Positions 1-7,489 of a DNA stretch of 15,379 nt are shown here, piece by piece. Numbering within the stretch: the first letter of the stretch is position 1; every line of letters begins with the position of its first letter. This stretch comes from DAMCAP01 sp964369265. Its GTDB lineage: Bacteria > Bacillota > Clostridia > Oscillospirales > Ruminococcaceae. The notes under the pieces were generated by a model that saw nothing but the letters and a program-made list of their open reading frames with translations, searched no databases and had not been told where the DNA came from. Location: the NCBI GenBank assembly GCA_964369265.1, contig CAYJEV010000039.1, positions 1-15,379 of the forward strand. The letters run 5' to 3'. The position numbers were made by a program, and so were the translations under genes.

Positions 1-408
1 GTTTTGCTAAATTTTTTTCAAAAAATTTCAGCATCAAAGGGCTGCCCCTTTGGCCCTCACCGCAGTGAGCGAAACACTTTAAAAACTAAACAGCTTTCAC
101 ATCAAAAAACAAGACAAGCACAAAAACTACCCATTCACAACAAAAGCTGGTATGACGACAGGGTGAAAGCTTCACAAAACCCATAAACAGAGGAACACAC
201 TATCCGTACCCACCCATCAAGGCAGCAAAACGGACCTTTGATGGCAACAAAGTAGGGGCGAACCTATGTGTTCGCCCGAATAATCCGTATTGTATTGCCT
301 TTGGTGATGGATTTGAGGGGCGATGTAGGCATCGTTCCCTACAACGTCCGTTCACATAATTTGCTGATTGCCTAAAATTTAAATGGCGACTGATAGTCGC
401 CGCTACAA
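1..408 (-). repeat. Long dispersed repeat, copy A (cut by window start)
   Basis: One of four copies of a repeat of about 325 bp; the others are at 2259-2585, 7490-7824 and 15108-15379. Strand is given in the direction of its micro-ORF. Shared blocks in order are a palindromic poly-A/T hairpin (1-33), a CTCAC-CGCA-GTGAG hairpin (56-69), a distant inverted pair AGCTTTCAC / GTGAAAGCT (about 91-171), a CCATCAA / TTTGATGG pair (about 213-244) and a terminal GGCGACT-gat-AGTCGCC palindrome followed by GCTAC (385-406). This copy carries about 108 bp of extra sequence (roughly 252-365) that the other copies lack. The window begins inside the conserved micro-ORF, whose start codon lies at 34-32 on the - strand. 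No long ORF is credible here. Confidence 0.85.
252..342. repeat. Two GTAG-headed palindromes nested in repeat copy A
   Basis: Two hairpins lie in the part of copy A that is absent from the other copies. The first (252-277, + strand) is GTAG followed by GGGCGAAC-ctatgt-GTTCGCCC. The second (316-342) reads on the - strand as GTAG followed by an imperfect stem with CGATG/CATCG at its core. Both have the layout of bacterial REP elements, a GTAG tetranucleotide immediately 5' of a palindrome. They probably inserted into copy A after it was in place. Confidence 0.6.
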
Positions 409-476
409 TCCACAAATGTAAAAAATATCACAATACACAAATAATGCAAAATACAATATTAGAAAGGAATTAGTAT

Positions 477-1400
477 ATGTTTAGTAAAGAAGAGCTTCGG
501 TTGGCGCTTAGATTTAGTAAGGCAGAGGTTAATGTAGGTTTGTTGCTTCTTTTGTCTATAGTTTTAGCTCCTATGTTGATGTCTATTATTTATATAGTTA
601 TAAGAGGCTTGGGCCTTGATTATATCGCTAGTTTTTCAGCGATTATTTTTATTCCATCGCTAATTTTGTATGTATATAAAAAATTGCAGAGCTATTTAGA
701 CGTTCGATATCATAGGCTAGTAACTGAGGAGGTTTTAGTGGCTGGGAATTTTCATTTTGATGATAAGCTCCATCCAGACAGCGCCCTGTTTTACACTATA
801 TATGACGATAAGCTAAAAATGATTAACCTTAAAAAGATATTTATGAACATACCCTTCCTAAAACACCATGATATTGAGGATATAAAGGGATTGTATGGCT
901 GCTTGGTTAAGCTAAAGCATACTCGCTTAAAGTCGTCAATGGCTGTTGTTAAAATTGAGGAGTTCACTTTTATAGACGCAACACCTCTAAAGCTTTTAAA
1001 GGATATATGCGATAAAGTCTTTTTAGGCGAAACTTATAAATCTATCTCGCAAACTGACAAAGTGTTCAAGAGATGTCTTAAACAGCTCGCCACTATCTAC
1101 CCAAACACAAAGTTTGATGTAGAGGTAGTCAGCAGATCAACCAAATTCTTCGCTATAAAAAATATAAGCGAAAACTTAAATAAAAACCCTCGCCCATTTT
1201 TAGATTACCTCTTGGGCGAGGGTTGGGAAATTCCTAGATGCTATGTTACAAATATAAAAGGCGAAGTTATCCGAGAATATCAAATGACAGAGGCTGAGTT
1301 TGCTAAAATCGCTTACTACAACCTTTTTGAAGCTCAAAAATACGCCCCTAAGTTCATCAAAAATGCTGCCAACTCTTTCAAATACCTTCGTATTGGATAA
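477..1400 (+). CDS. Unrecognised two-helix membrane protein, 307 aa
   Basis: I do not recognise a family. Two hydrophobic segments at about residues 19-43 and 47-67 form a membrane hairpin. They are followed by about 240 mostly soluble residues rich in Lys, Ile and Phe, probably cytosolic given the Lys-rich stretch after the second helix. There is no signal peptide, Cys cluster or recognisable catalytic motif. ATG at 477 is preceded by AAGGA at 464-468 with 8-nt spacing, which supports this start. Codon use is plausible for the host. The gene lies just downstream of repeat copy A. It converges on the 1411-2181 gene with only 10 bp between stop codons and no obvious terminator between them. 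That neighbour has the same architecture (N-terminal helix pair plus soluble domain), so the two may be functionally linked or distant paralogues; this is inference only. Confidence 0.75.
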   Translation: MFSKEELRLALRFSKAEVNVGLLLLLSIVLAPMLMSIIYIVIRGLGLDYIASFSAIIFIPSLILYVYKKLQSYLDVRYHRLVTEEVLVAGNFHFDDKLHPDSALFYTIYDDKLKMINLKKIFMNIPFLKHHDIEDIKGLYGCLVKLKHTRLKSSMAVVKIEEFTFIDATPLKLLKDICDKVFLGETYKSISQTDKVFKRCLKQLATIYPNTKFDVEVVSRSTKFFAIKNISENLNKNPRPFLDYLLGEGWEIPRCYVTNIKGEVIREYQMTEAEFAKIAYYNLFEAQKYAPKFIKNAANSFKYLRIG

Positions 1401-1410
1401 TTCTTTATGC

Positions 1411-2181
1411 TTAATAATGAGGGAAAAGCTCGCTAATAAAGTTAAAAACCTCTTTCCTATGAGTTAGTGATATAACCTCATCGTGTTGGCTTTGCTTAAA
1501 TAGGGTTGTGTTTATAGATGGAGGGTATAGCAATGTTTTGCTGCCTGTATCGGCGAAGATTTTTATGCTGGTTATGCTTTTGAATTGATTGTTGTACTCC
1601 TCTAGTTGCTCTCTTGACAGACTATTTGTAATTGTTATTTCAGCACTACTAGGGAAAGCCTCCAAGCTGTTCGGAGATATTCCCATAGTCCCAAGGGCTT
1701 TTCTATAAAATATAGAATAATCTATGCTATATCTATCGGTAACCTCTTTTGTTGTGTTGCCGTTTAGGGCGATAATAAAGCTTGATATATTATGTTTGCC
1801 AGCTAGTAAATTGAATTTTTCGTGCTGACACAATTTAACAGCGAATATCGCATCACTAAAGCTAAGCACCTCATAGTTTTTGTTATAGAAATAGCTTTCG
1901 ATTGCAAAGTTAGTTGGTGTTGAGAGCAAAGCAAACTGCCTTTGTCCTGTTTTGTTAAAATGCAGGGCGAGTTTTCTTCTTTTTTCAACATAGTAAGTCG
2001 CCATGAAGGCAATGTAAAGTAATGGTATTAGTATTGCAAAAATGATTAGTGTATTATTGGTTATAGCGCCTAGTGGCAGAAATATTATCGTGCCTATTAT
2101 TAAAGCGCAGAGATACTTAGTAGCCTTTTTTCTTAGGTTATCTATTTCGTTTGGTGTATTAAGTTTGTTATTATATTCCAT
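1411..2181 (-). CDS. Unrecognised two-helix membrane protein, 256 aa
   Basis: I do not recognise a family. The N-terminus is hydrophilic, followed by two membrane segments at about residues 22-41 and 44-64 and a basic stop-transfer stretch (VEKRRK, 65-70). The remaining 185 or so residues are soluble with mixed polarity and no motif I can name. ATG at 2181 has an AGGG ribosome binding site 6 nt upstream and a well-spaced promoter at 2215-2243, so it is probably a single-gene transcript. Its stop lies 10 bp from the stop of the convergent 477-1400 gene, so the two transcripts may overlap at their 3' ends. The resemblance to that neighbour in domain layout is visible, but I could not align the two soluble domains. 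Confidence 0.75.
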   Translation of the reverse strand: MEYNNKLNTPNEIDNLRKKATKYLCALIIGTIIFLPLGAITNNTLIIFAILIPLLYIAFMATYYVEKRRKLALHFNKTGQRQFALLSTPTNFAIESYFYNKNYEVLSFSDAIFAVKLCQHEKFNLLAGKHNISSFIIALNGNTTKEVTDRYSIDYSIFYRKALGTMGISPNSLEAFPSSAEITITNSLSREQLEEYNNQFKSITSIKIFADTGSKTLLYPPSINTTLFKQSQHDEVISLTHRKEVFNFISELFPHY

Positions 2182-2214
2182 GCTTTCCCTACTTTCTTGG
2201 TTTTGTTTGTAGTT

Positions 2215-2243
2215 ATTGTATCAAAGTTAGCTATAAATTGCAA
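2215..2243 (-). promoter_or_regulatory. Promoter of the 256-aa membrane protein gene
   Basis: Read on the - strand, TTGCAA (2243-2238), 17 nt, then TACAAT (2220-2215), giving a leader of about 27 nt before ATG 2181. The -35 hexamer overlaps the 3' end of the micro-ORF of repeat copy B, so the repeat lies immediately upstream of this promoter. Confidence 0.55.
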
Positions 2244-2323
2244 CTTATCATTTCACTAAACTTGCAGTGTTCCGTCAGGCTTACACAGAGTTTTGCTAAA
2301 TTTTTTGCAAAAAATTTCAGCAT
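2231..2323 (-). CDS. Repeat-borne micro-ORF, 30 aa
   Basis: A short ORF at the edge of repeat copy B. It begins MLKFFAKNLAKL, continues CVS and then LTEHCKF, and ends after a unique tail at TAG (2233-2231). The same core is encoded in copy C (39 aa), its first 11 codons are present in copy A, and its start codon is the last element visible in copy D. A purine-rich AAAGGGG lies about 10 nt before the ATG and could act as a ribosome binding site. The core would form a short cationic amphipathic helix. Whether it is translated is unknown; conservation could simply reflect the repeat itself. Confidence 0.35.
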   Translation of the reverse strand: MLKFFAKNLAKLCVSLTEHCKFSEMISCNL

Positions 2324-2585
2324 CAAAGGGCTGCCCCTTTGGCGCTTTCCGCAGAAAGCGAAATTCTTAAAAAACTAAACAGCTTTCACATTAAAAACAA
2401 GACAGGAACAAAACCTTCAAGTTCGCACAAAGCTAAGGTGTATTCATGTGAAAGCTTAACTAGTCCCTAAACAAAGGAGCGTACTTGCCGTCCCCACCCA
2501 TCAAGTAAGCGAGAGCGGATTCTTGATGGCAAGAAACCAGATGACAGCGAAAAACTAAAATGGCGACTACTAGTCGCCGCTACAA
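2259..2585 (-). repeat. Long dispersed repeat, copy B
   Basis: A complete copy, same orientation as copy A. The micro-ORF end lies at 2259-2323 and the GTAG-headed palindrome end at 2562-2583 (GGCGACT-act-AGTCGCC then GCTAC). The hairpin at 2343-2360 is CGCTTTC-CGCA-GAAAGCG, whereas copies C and D have CGCTCAC / GTGAGCG at the same place: two bases changed on each side with pairing kept. The long-range pair here is AGCTTTCACAT with ATGTGAAAGCT, 11 bp. It sits between the 256-aa membrane protein promoter and the terminator of the dpp operon. Confidence 0.85.
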
Positions 2586-2626
2586 TTTGCATATCATTTA
2601 AAATTTTGTTAACCCTAACAAACGCA

Positions 2627-2655
2627 AAAAAACACCAGCGAGGCTGGTGTTTTTT
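2627..2655. terminator. Bidirectional intrinsic terminator after dppF
   Basis: A hairpin with GC core CACCAGC-gag-GCTGGTG, extended by six A/T pairs on each side. On the - strand it lies 10 bp past the dppF stop and ends in a run of seven T, so it terminates the dppBCDF transcript. On the + strand it ends in six T. Confidence 0.9.
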
Positions 2656-2664
2656 AATTAGCAA

Positions 2665-3621
2665 TTAGTCAACTAGGAAACAGGAAACGAAGTGTCCTGG
2701 AGCGATTTCCTTTAGTTGTGGCTCTTCGGAACGACATCTATCAGTTGCGTAGTTACATCTGTTAGCAAAACGGCAAACAGGCTTTGGATTGATAGGTGAA
2801 GTAATCTCGCCCTTTAGAAGAACTCTTTCCTTCTTAGCACCAAGAGTTGGTACAGGAATAGCAGAAAGAAGCGCTTGTGTGTATGGGTGAGTTGGGTTAG
2901 AGAATAGAACCTCGGAAGGAGCTTTCTCAATTAGCTTACCTAAGTACATAACTGCGATATCATCAGAGAAGTGATTTACAACAGAAAGGTCATGAGTGAT
3001 GAACATGTATGTTAGACCCATAGACTCTTGTAGCTCATTCATAAGGTTAAGAATTTGCGCTTGGATAGAAACGTCAAGAGCAGAAACTGGCTCATCACAA
3101 ACGATGAATTTTGGATTTAGTGCAAGAGCTCTTGCAATACCAATTCTTTGTCTTCTACCGCCATCAAGCTCATGAGGATAAGTATTGAATAGACGCTCAG
3201 CAAGTCCAACGATTTGCATGATTTCTAATACTTTCTCTTGTCTTTTTTGCTTATCAAGAATGATTTTGTTTAGTCTTAGTGGCTCCTCAATGATTTGAGA
3301 AACTGTCTTACGAGGGTTTAGAGAGGAGAACGGATCTTGGAAGATGATTTGAAGTTCAGATCTCTTCTTTCTCATTGCCTCTTCGTCTAGAGGAACGATG
3401 TCCTCTCCCTCGAATAGGATTTGACCAGCAGTTGGCTCTAGTAGTCTTAGTAGTACACGTCCAGTTGTGGACTTACCGCAGCCTGACTCACCAACCACAC
3501 CTAAAGTCTTACCTTTATGAATTGTAAATGATACATCATCTACTGCATGAAGCAGACCACGAGGAGTTTTGAAATATTTTTTGGCGTTTCTTACGTCTAT
3601 TAATGGTTGTGTAGAACTCAT
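2665..3621 (-). CDS. dppF: Peptide ABC transporter ATPase, DppF type
   Basis: The second nucleotide-binding subunit of the importer, 318 aa, cytosolic and bound to the permeases. Walker A GESGCGKST is at residues 44-52, the Q-loop at Q95 (IIFQDP), Walker B ending in catalytic E177 (FIVCDE, 172-177), the D-loop SALD and the H-loop H210. The signature motif reads LDGGR (152-156) instead of canonical LSGGQ. The C-terminal oligopeptide/dipeptide transporter domain has Cys 283, 289, 296 and 314, the Cys pattern known from Dpp/Opp ATPases that carry an iron-sulphur cluster. ATG 3621 overlaps the dppD stop by 4 nt (ATGA), which suggests translational coupling, and AAAGGTGAT precedes it. It is the last gene of the operon, followed by a strong terminator. 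Assignment to the DppF/OppF family is secure; the substrate is not. Confidence 0.95.
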   Translation of the reverse strand: MSSTQPLIDVRNAKKYFKTPRGLLHAVDDVSFTIHKGKTLGVVGESGCGKSTTGRVLLRLLEPTAGQILFEGEDIVPLDEEAMRKKRSELQIIFQDPFSSLNPRKTVSQIIEEPLRLNKIILDKQKRQEKVLEIMQIVGLAERLFNTYPHELDGGRRQRIGIARALALNPKFIVCDEPVSALDVSIQAQILNLMNELQESMGLTYMFITHDLSVVNHFSDDIAVMYLGKLIEKAPSEVLFSNPTHPYTQALLSAIPVPTLGAKKERVLLKGEITSPINPKPVCRFANRCNYATDRCRSEEPQLKEIAPGHFVSCFLVD

Positions 3622-4634
3622 CTGTTGATCACCTTTCCTTCTACGATATTTACTTCATTGTATAGGTGACAAGAAACTCTGTGTGTATCATTACGATAAA
3701 CATCCTTTGGCTTCTCAGTCTTACAAATCTCCATAGCATAATCACATCTTGGGCAGAACGCACAACCAGCTGGTAGCCTAGTTGGGTCTGGCATTAATCC
3801 CTTGATAGGCTTTAGCTTAGCAGATCTGTCTTCTAGGTTTGGTAGGGAGTTGAATAGACCCTCTGTGTATGGGTGTCTTGTGTTGTTGAATACATCTTCT
3901 AGTGTACCATGCTCAATGATATGGCCAGCATAGATGATAGATACTTCATCACAAATCTCAGCAACAATACCAAGGTCATGAGTGATCATAAGCATTGATG
4001 TATTGTATTGCTCTTTTAGTCCCTTCATCATCTCAAGGATCTGAGCTTGAATTGTAACGTCAAGAGCTGTTGTTGGCTCATCAGCGATTAGTAGAGCTGG
4101 AGAACATGCAAGTGCAATCGCAATAACAACACGTTGCTTCATACCGCCGGAGAATTGGTGAGGATATTCCTTACCTCTTTCGCCTGGGATACCAACAAGC
4201 TCAAGCATTTTTCTTGCTCTGTTGTAGGACTCTTCTTTGTCTACTTTTTCATGAAGCGCAATAACTTCAGCGATTTGATCTTCAACTGTTAGAACTGGGT
4301 TTAGAGATGTCATAGGATCTTGGAATATCATTGATACGCCCTTACCTCTAATTGTTTGCATCTCTTTTTCAGTTTTTGTTAGAACATCTTCACCATCAAG
4401 ATGGATTGTTCCAGAAACGATAACTCCTGGAGGGTTTGGGATAAGGTTAAGGATGGAAAGACCAGCTGTTGTCTTTCCTGCACCTGTTTCTCCAACTAGG
4501 CCAAGAGTTTTACCACGACCAATTTTTAGGTCTAGTGAGTTTAGCGCCTGTACAACACCGTCATCGGTTCTGTACTCAACAACTAAATCTTTTATATCTA
4601 CTGCTACATCTGTTTTTAGATTAGTACTGCTCAT
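3618..4634 (-). CDS. dppD: Peptide ABC transporter ATPase, DppD type
   Basis: The first nucleotide-binding subunit, 338 aa. Walker A GETGAGKT is at residues 48-55, the Q-loop at Q105 (IFQDPMTSLNP), signature FSGGM at 161-165, Walker B LLIADE at 181-186 with catalytic E186, D-loop TALD and H-loop H219. The C-terminal family domain has Cys 291, 294, 297, 304 and 322, consistent with the iron-sulphur binding segment of DppD/OppD proteins. ATG 4634 is preceded by AGGAGGT. It starts 24 bp after dppC and overlaps dppF by 4 nt. It would pair with DppF as a heterodimer energising DppB/DppC. The contrast with DppF is that the signature here retains SGG, so the two ATP sites are probably not equivalent. 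Confidence 0.95.
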   Translation of the reverse strand: MSSTNLKTDVAVDIKDLVVEYRTDDGVVQALNSLDLKIGRGKTLGLVGETGAGKTTAGLSILNLIPNPPGVIVSGTIHLDGEDVLTKTEKEMQTIRGKGVSMIFQDPMTSLNPVLTVEDQIAEVIALHEKVDKEESYNRARKMLELVGIPGERGKEYPHQFSGGMKQRVVIAIALACSPALLIADEPTTALDVTIQAQILEMMKGLKEQYNTSMLMITHDLGIVAEICDEVSIIYAGHIIEHGTLEDVFNNTRHPYTEGLFNSLPNLEDRSAKLKPIKGLMPDPTRLPAGCAFCPRCDYAMEICKTEKPKDVYRNDTHRVSCHLYNEVNIVEGKVINR

Positions 4635-4658
4635 TGTATACCTCCTATCAAGTATTGA

Positions 4659-5552
4659 CTATTTTAGTCTTGGGTCAAGTGCGTCACGAAGACCATCGCC
4701 TAGTAGGTTTAGGGATAAGATTGTTGTCATTATCGCTAGACCTGGGAATAATGTCATGTATGGATAGTCACGAATGTATGTTCTACCGTTAGACAGTAAT
4801 GCACCCCACTCTGGCTCTGGAGCCTGAACACCAAGACCAAGGAAGCTTAGACCTGCTGTTGAAAGGATAACAGATGCAACGTTTAGTGTTGTCTGAACGA
4901 TGATAGGAGCCATACAGTTTGGTAGGATATGGTCCTTGATGATTACAAAGTTCTTAGCGCCGATAGCTCTTGCTGCCTCGATGTACTCAACTTCACGCAC
5001 TGTTAATACAGCACCACGAACGATTCTTGAGAAGTTAGGAATACCAGAGATGGAAAGCGCTATAACTAGGTTTTGAGTTGAAGGTCCTAGGGACGCAACA
5101 AGTGTGATAGCAAGAAGGTTACCAGGGATAGCGGATAGTACGTCCATAAAACGCATTGTGATCATATCTGTCATTCCGCCAAAGTAACCAGCGAAAGAAC
5201 CGATAATACCACCAATTGTTAGAGAGAACACAACCGCTGTGAAGGAGATGGATAGAGAAGCTCTACCACCATATAGAACTCTTGCTAGGATATCACGACC
5301 AAGCTCGTCAGTACCGAATGGGTGTTCAGCTGAAGGAGCTTGAAGACGATTAGAGATGTTTTGCTTGATAACTTCTGTTTCGTAGTCGAATAGTAGAGGT
5401 GATATAAGAACCACTACTATCATTGCAACGAAGATAATTAGACCTAAAACTGCTGTTTTATTTCTACGAAGACGCTTCCAAACTTCCATGATTTGGCTTT
5501 GTTTTTTAAGCGTCGTTACATTTTCTTTTACATTTGCAGATGTTGTACTCAT
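4659..5552 (-). CDS. dppC: Peptide ABC transporter permease, DppC type
   Basis: A 297-aa inner-membrane permease. A hydrophilic N-terminal tail of about 30 residues precedes the first helix (about 34-55). An extracytoplasmic segment with HPFGTDELGRD (77-87), typical of DppC/OppC, follows. The remaining helices are at about 97-122, 137-160, 220-240 and 265-285. The EAA loop that contacts the ATPases is at about residues 189-216 (EYIEAARAIGA...LPNCMAPI). ATG 5552 has AGGAGG just upstream, placed entirely in the 12-bp gap after dppB. It pairs with DppB to form the substrate channel. No internal damage is visible. Confidence 0.95.
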   Translation of the reverse strand: MSTTSANVKENVTTLKKQSQIMEVWKRLRRNKTAVLGLIIFVAMIVVVLISPLLFDYETEVIKQNISNRLQAPSAEHPFGTDELGRDILARVLYGGRASLSISFTAVVFSLTIGGIIGSFAGYFGGMTDMITMRFMDVLSAIPGNLLAITLVASLGPSTQNLVIALSISGIPNFSRIVRGAVLTVREVEYIEAARAIGAKNFVIIKDHILPNCMAPIIVQTTLNVASVILSTAGLSFLGLGVQAPEPEWGALLSNGRTYIRDYPYMTLFPGLAIMTTILSLNLLGDGLRDALDPRLK

Positions 5553-5564
5553 TTTCTTCCTCCT

Positions 5565-6491
5565 TTACGCGTACATAGATTTAATTCTTGGATCAACGAA
5601 TCCGTATATTACGTCAACGCAAAGGTTGATGATTGTAAAACATGCGGAGAACACGATAACACATCCAAGTACCATTGGGATATCTCTACCTTGGATAGAT
5701 GTGATCATTAGTCGTCCAATTCCAGGCCATGCAAATACAGACTCTGTTAGAACGGAACCTGCTAGAAGTCCACCAATTTGGATACCAACAACAGTGATAG
5801 TTGGGATAAGAGCATTTCTTAGTGCGTGCTTTCTGATAACAACGCTCTCATCAACACCCTTAGCTCTAGCTGTACGGATATAGTCTTGACGGATAACCTC
5901 TAGCATAGAGGAACGAGTTGTTCTTGCGATAGCCGCCATGTGAAGGAAGCCAAGCGCACTCGCTGGAAGTACAAGGCTCTTCCAACCTTCTGCACCACCA
6001 GATGGGAACCATCCAAGTTGGAGCGAGAAGAATAGAATCAAGAGCAGACCCAGCCAGAATATAGGCATAGATACACCAAGCAGCGCTATAAACATACTTA
6101 GTCCATCGAATATTGTGTTTTGTTTAACTGCAGCCAAAATACCGAGAGGCAACGCCATAATAACGGCAAAACATGCTGCTGTTACTGCTAGTCTAAATGT
6201 GTTTGGAAGTCTTGAAACAATTTCGTCAGATACAGGGTTCTTAGTTTTATAGGAAGTACCCATATCAAGAGTTAGCAGATTAAATATGTATCTACCATAT
6301 TGGACGATAACAGGATCATTTAGTCCCATTTCCTCTCTTAGTGCCTCAATCTGCTCTGGAAGCGCTTGCTCACCAAGGATAACCTTTGCTGGGTCGCCTG
6401 GAGCAAAGCTCATGATCATGTAAATAATGAATGTTACACCCATAAGTACAGGTATCAAAAGCAATAGTCTTCTAATAATAAATTTCCACAT
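5565..6491 (-). CDS. dppB: Peptide ABC transporter permease, DppB type
   Basis: A 308-aa permease and first gene of the operon. An N-terminal helix (about 8-28) is followed by the conserved PGDPA at 31-35. The other helices are at about 102-122, 128-158, 174-190, 230-250 and 270-298. The EAA loop is at about 203-230 (DYIRTARAKG...LRNALIP) and the C-terminus has the FVDPRIK signature of the family. I place the start at ATG 6491 (MWKF), which has AGGAGGAA 3 nt upstream. An in-frame GTG at 6521 lies upstream of that ribosome binding site and has none of its own. The gene is separated from its promoter by an unusually long leader. Confidence 0.95.
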   Translation of the reverse strand: MWKFIIRRLLLLIPVLMGVTFIIYMIMSFAPGDPAKVILGEQALPEQIEALREEMGLNDPVIVQYGRYIFNLLTLDMGTSYKTKNPVSDEIVSRLPNTFRLAVTAACFAVIMALPLGILAAVKQNTIFDGLSMFIALLGVSMPIFWLGLLLILFFSLQLGWFPSGGAEGWKSLVLPASALGFLHMAAIARTTRSSMLEVIRQDYIRTARAKGVDESVVIRKHALRNALIPTITVVGIQIGGLLAGSVLTESVFAWPGIGRLMITSIQGRDIPMVLGCVIVFSACFTIINLCVDVIYGFVDPRIKSMYA

Positions 6492-7150
6492 TGTTCCTCC
6501 TGTGTCTCCGCTTCTCTGCACACGTTCTCATTTAGGCGACTAACCCTTTATTTAAGAACATTTCTGCGGTAATAGTTATTCTAAAAATTAGTTTTGCAAT
6601 CAGTCCACTAAATTTGTCTTTCACTATTACACCCTAGATTGCTTCAGGGCAGCTCAAACTAGATAATTTTATTTATTTAGTCTGAAAAAAAGCCGTATTA
6701 ACCTATCACTAAACTACAGCTAGTAAAACTAATAAGCTTTAGTCGCACCCATAAGTTGTTATTAAAAAAGTCAAGTGCAGTTTTGCTTTTATAAAACTTC
6801 TTATTTCGTATAGCTCCCCATATTTCGTACAAGCAGCTATCTTTTGCAACTAATTATATTAAATTTACAAAGCCTTACTACAATTTAGCAATTGTCAATC
6901 TCGGCGCAGCGCTAATTTGCCACCATGCCCTATTCTTTTGCACTGAATTTATTTTTGTATAAATTCATCTTTATCAACTATCCACAAAGAAGACAAGATT
7001 TATTCCCAAAAAATTTATTCATCAAAACAAAAAAGCAAATTGGTAAATCAGCAAAATATTCACCACTTCTCAAAAACTTGCGTTTTAAGAGGCGATTATC
7101 TGCTTTTTGTGCAACTGTATCATAAAACAGTAACAAATCATGCAGTTAAT
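6492..7150 (-). other. Long leader of the dppBCDF transcript, no gene seen
   Basis: About 660 nt lie between the predicted transcription start (near 7150) and dppB. I see no long ORF on the - strand and no riboswitch or T-box consensus that I can recognise. Small features are a 9-bp direct repeat TACGAAATA with 19-bp period (6802-6829), an isolated TTGACA without a matching -10 (6898-6893) and a CCCT/AGGG mini-hairpin near 6630-6650. A second, closer promoter cannot be excluded. The length suggests a regulatory role, which is inference. Confidence 0.4.
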
Positions 7151-7156
7151 ATTGAA

Positions 7157-7185
7157 ATTATAACATAGATTAAACCCGAGGTCAA
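7157..7185 (-). promoter_or_regulatory. Promoter of the dppBCDF operon
   Basis: On the - strand, TTGACC (7185-7180), 17 nt, TATAAT (7162-7157), with an upstream TGT giving an extended -10. It is the best consensus match in the roughly 1 kb upstream of dppB. The start point would be near 7150. Confidence 0.7.
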
Positions 7186-7489
7186 TAATTTTAGTGCAAT
7201 ATATTAATTTTTTATTGGAAAAAGTTCCATTTAATTCTCGGGAAATATACATTATTTAGAAATATTCTTTTTGTTTATGCAATATGCAAATATTCATCTG
7301 CCTTTGTTATATGAATTCCACAATAACATTACAATACCTTTACTTCTTTTAACTAATGCATTGCTGTACTACTATGTTGCAACACAATAAAATTTATCTT
7401 TGTGATGCATGCGTGATATGGCTTTTTCACTAAAATATTCTATGGACTAATGTGCATTATGCAATTTCGCTTTGTTAATTATGCAAATT
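7186..7489. other. AT-rich spacer, no gene seen
   Basis: About 300 bp between the dpp operon promoter and repeat copy C. No ORF, RNA gene or strong hairpin is visible. ATGCAA / TGCAT words recur (for example near 7278-7290, 7357, 7406, 7454 and 7481), upstream of the -35, but they do not form a regular array. Confidence 0.5.

Noticed and set aside
4..186. 60-aa + strand reading frame at the window start
   Set aside because: It is a translation of repeat copy A, antisense to the conserved micro-ORF, and is interrupted in other copies.
6492..6521. GTG start extending DppB by ten residues
   Set aside because: The strong AGGAGGAA lies inside the extension, 3 nt before ATG 6491, and the extra residues do not resemble a DppB N-terminus.
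6601..6660. Possible T-box or riboswitch in the dppB leader (AGGGTG near a small hairpin)
   Set aside because: The T-box consensus and an antiterminator/terminator pair are missing, and no other riboswitch core is recognisable.
6870..6898. Perfect TTGACA as alternative dppB promoter
   Set aside because: No acceptable -10 hexamer lies 15-19 nt downstream; the nearest TATAAT is 34 nt away.
6925..7125. 66-aa + strand reading frame in the dpp leader
   Set aside because: No ribosome binding site, low-complexity composition, and antisense to the predicted leader transcript.
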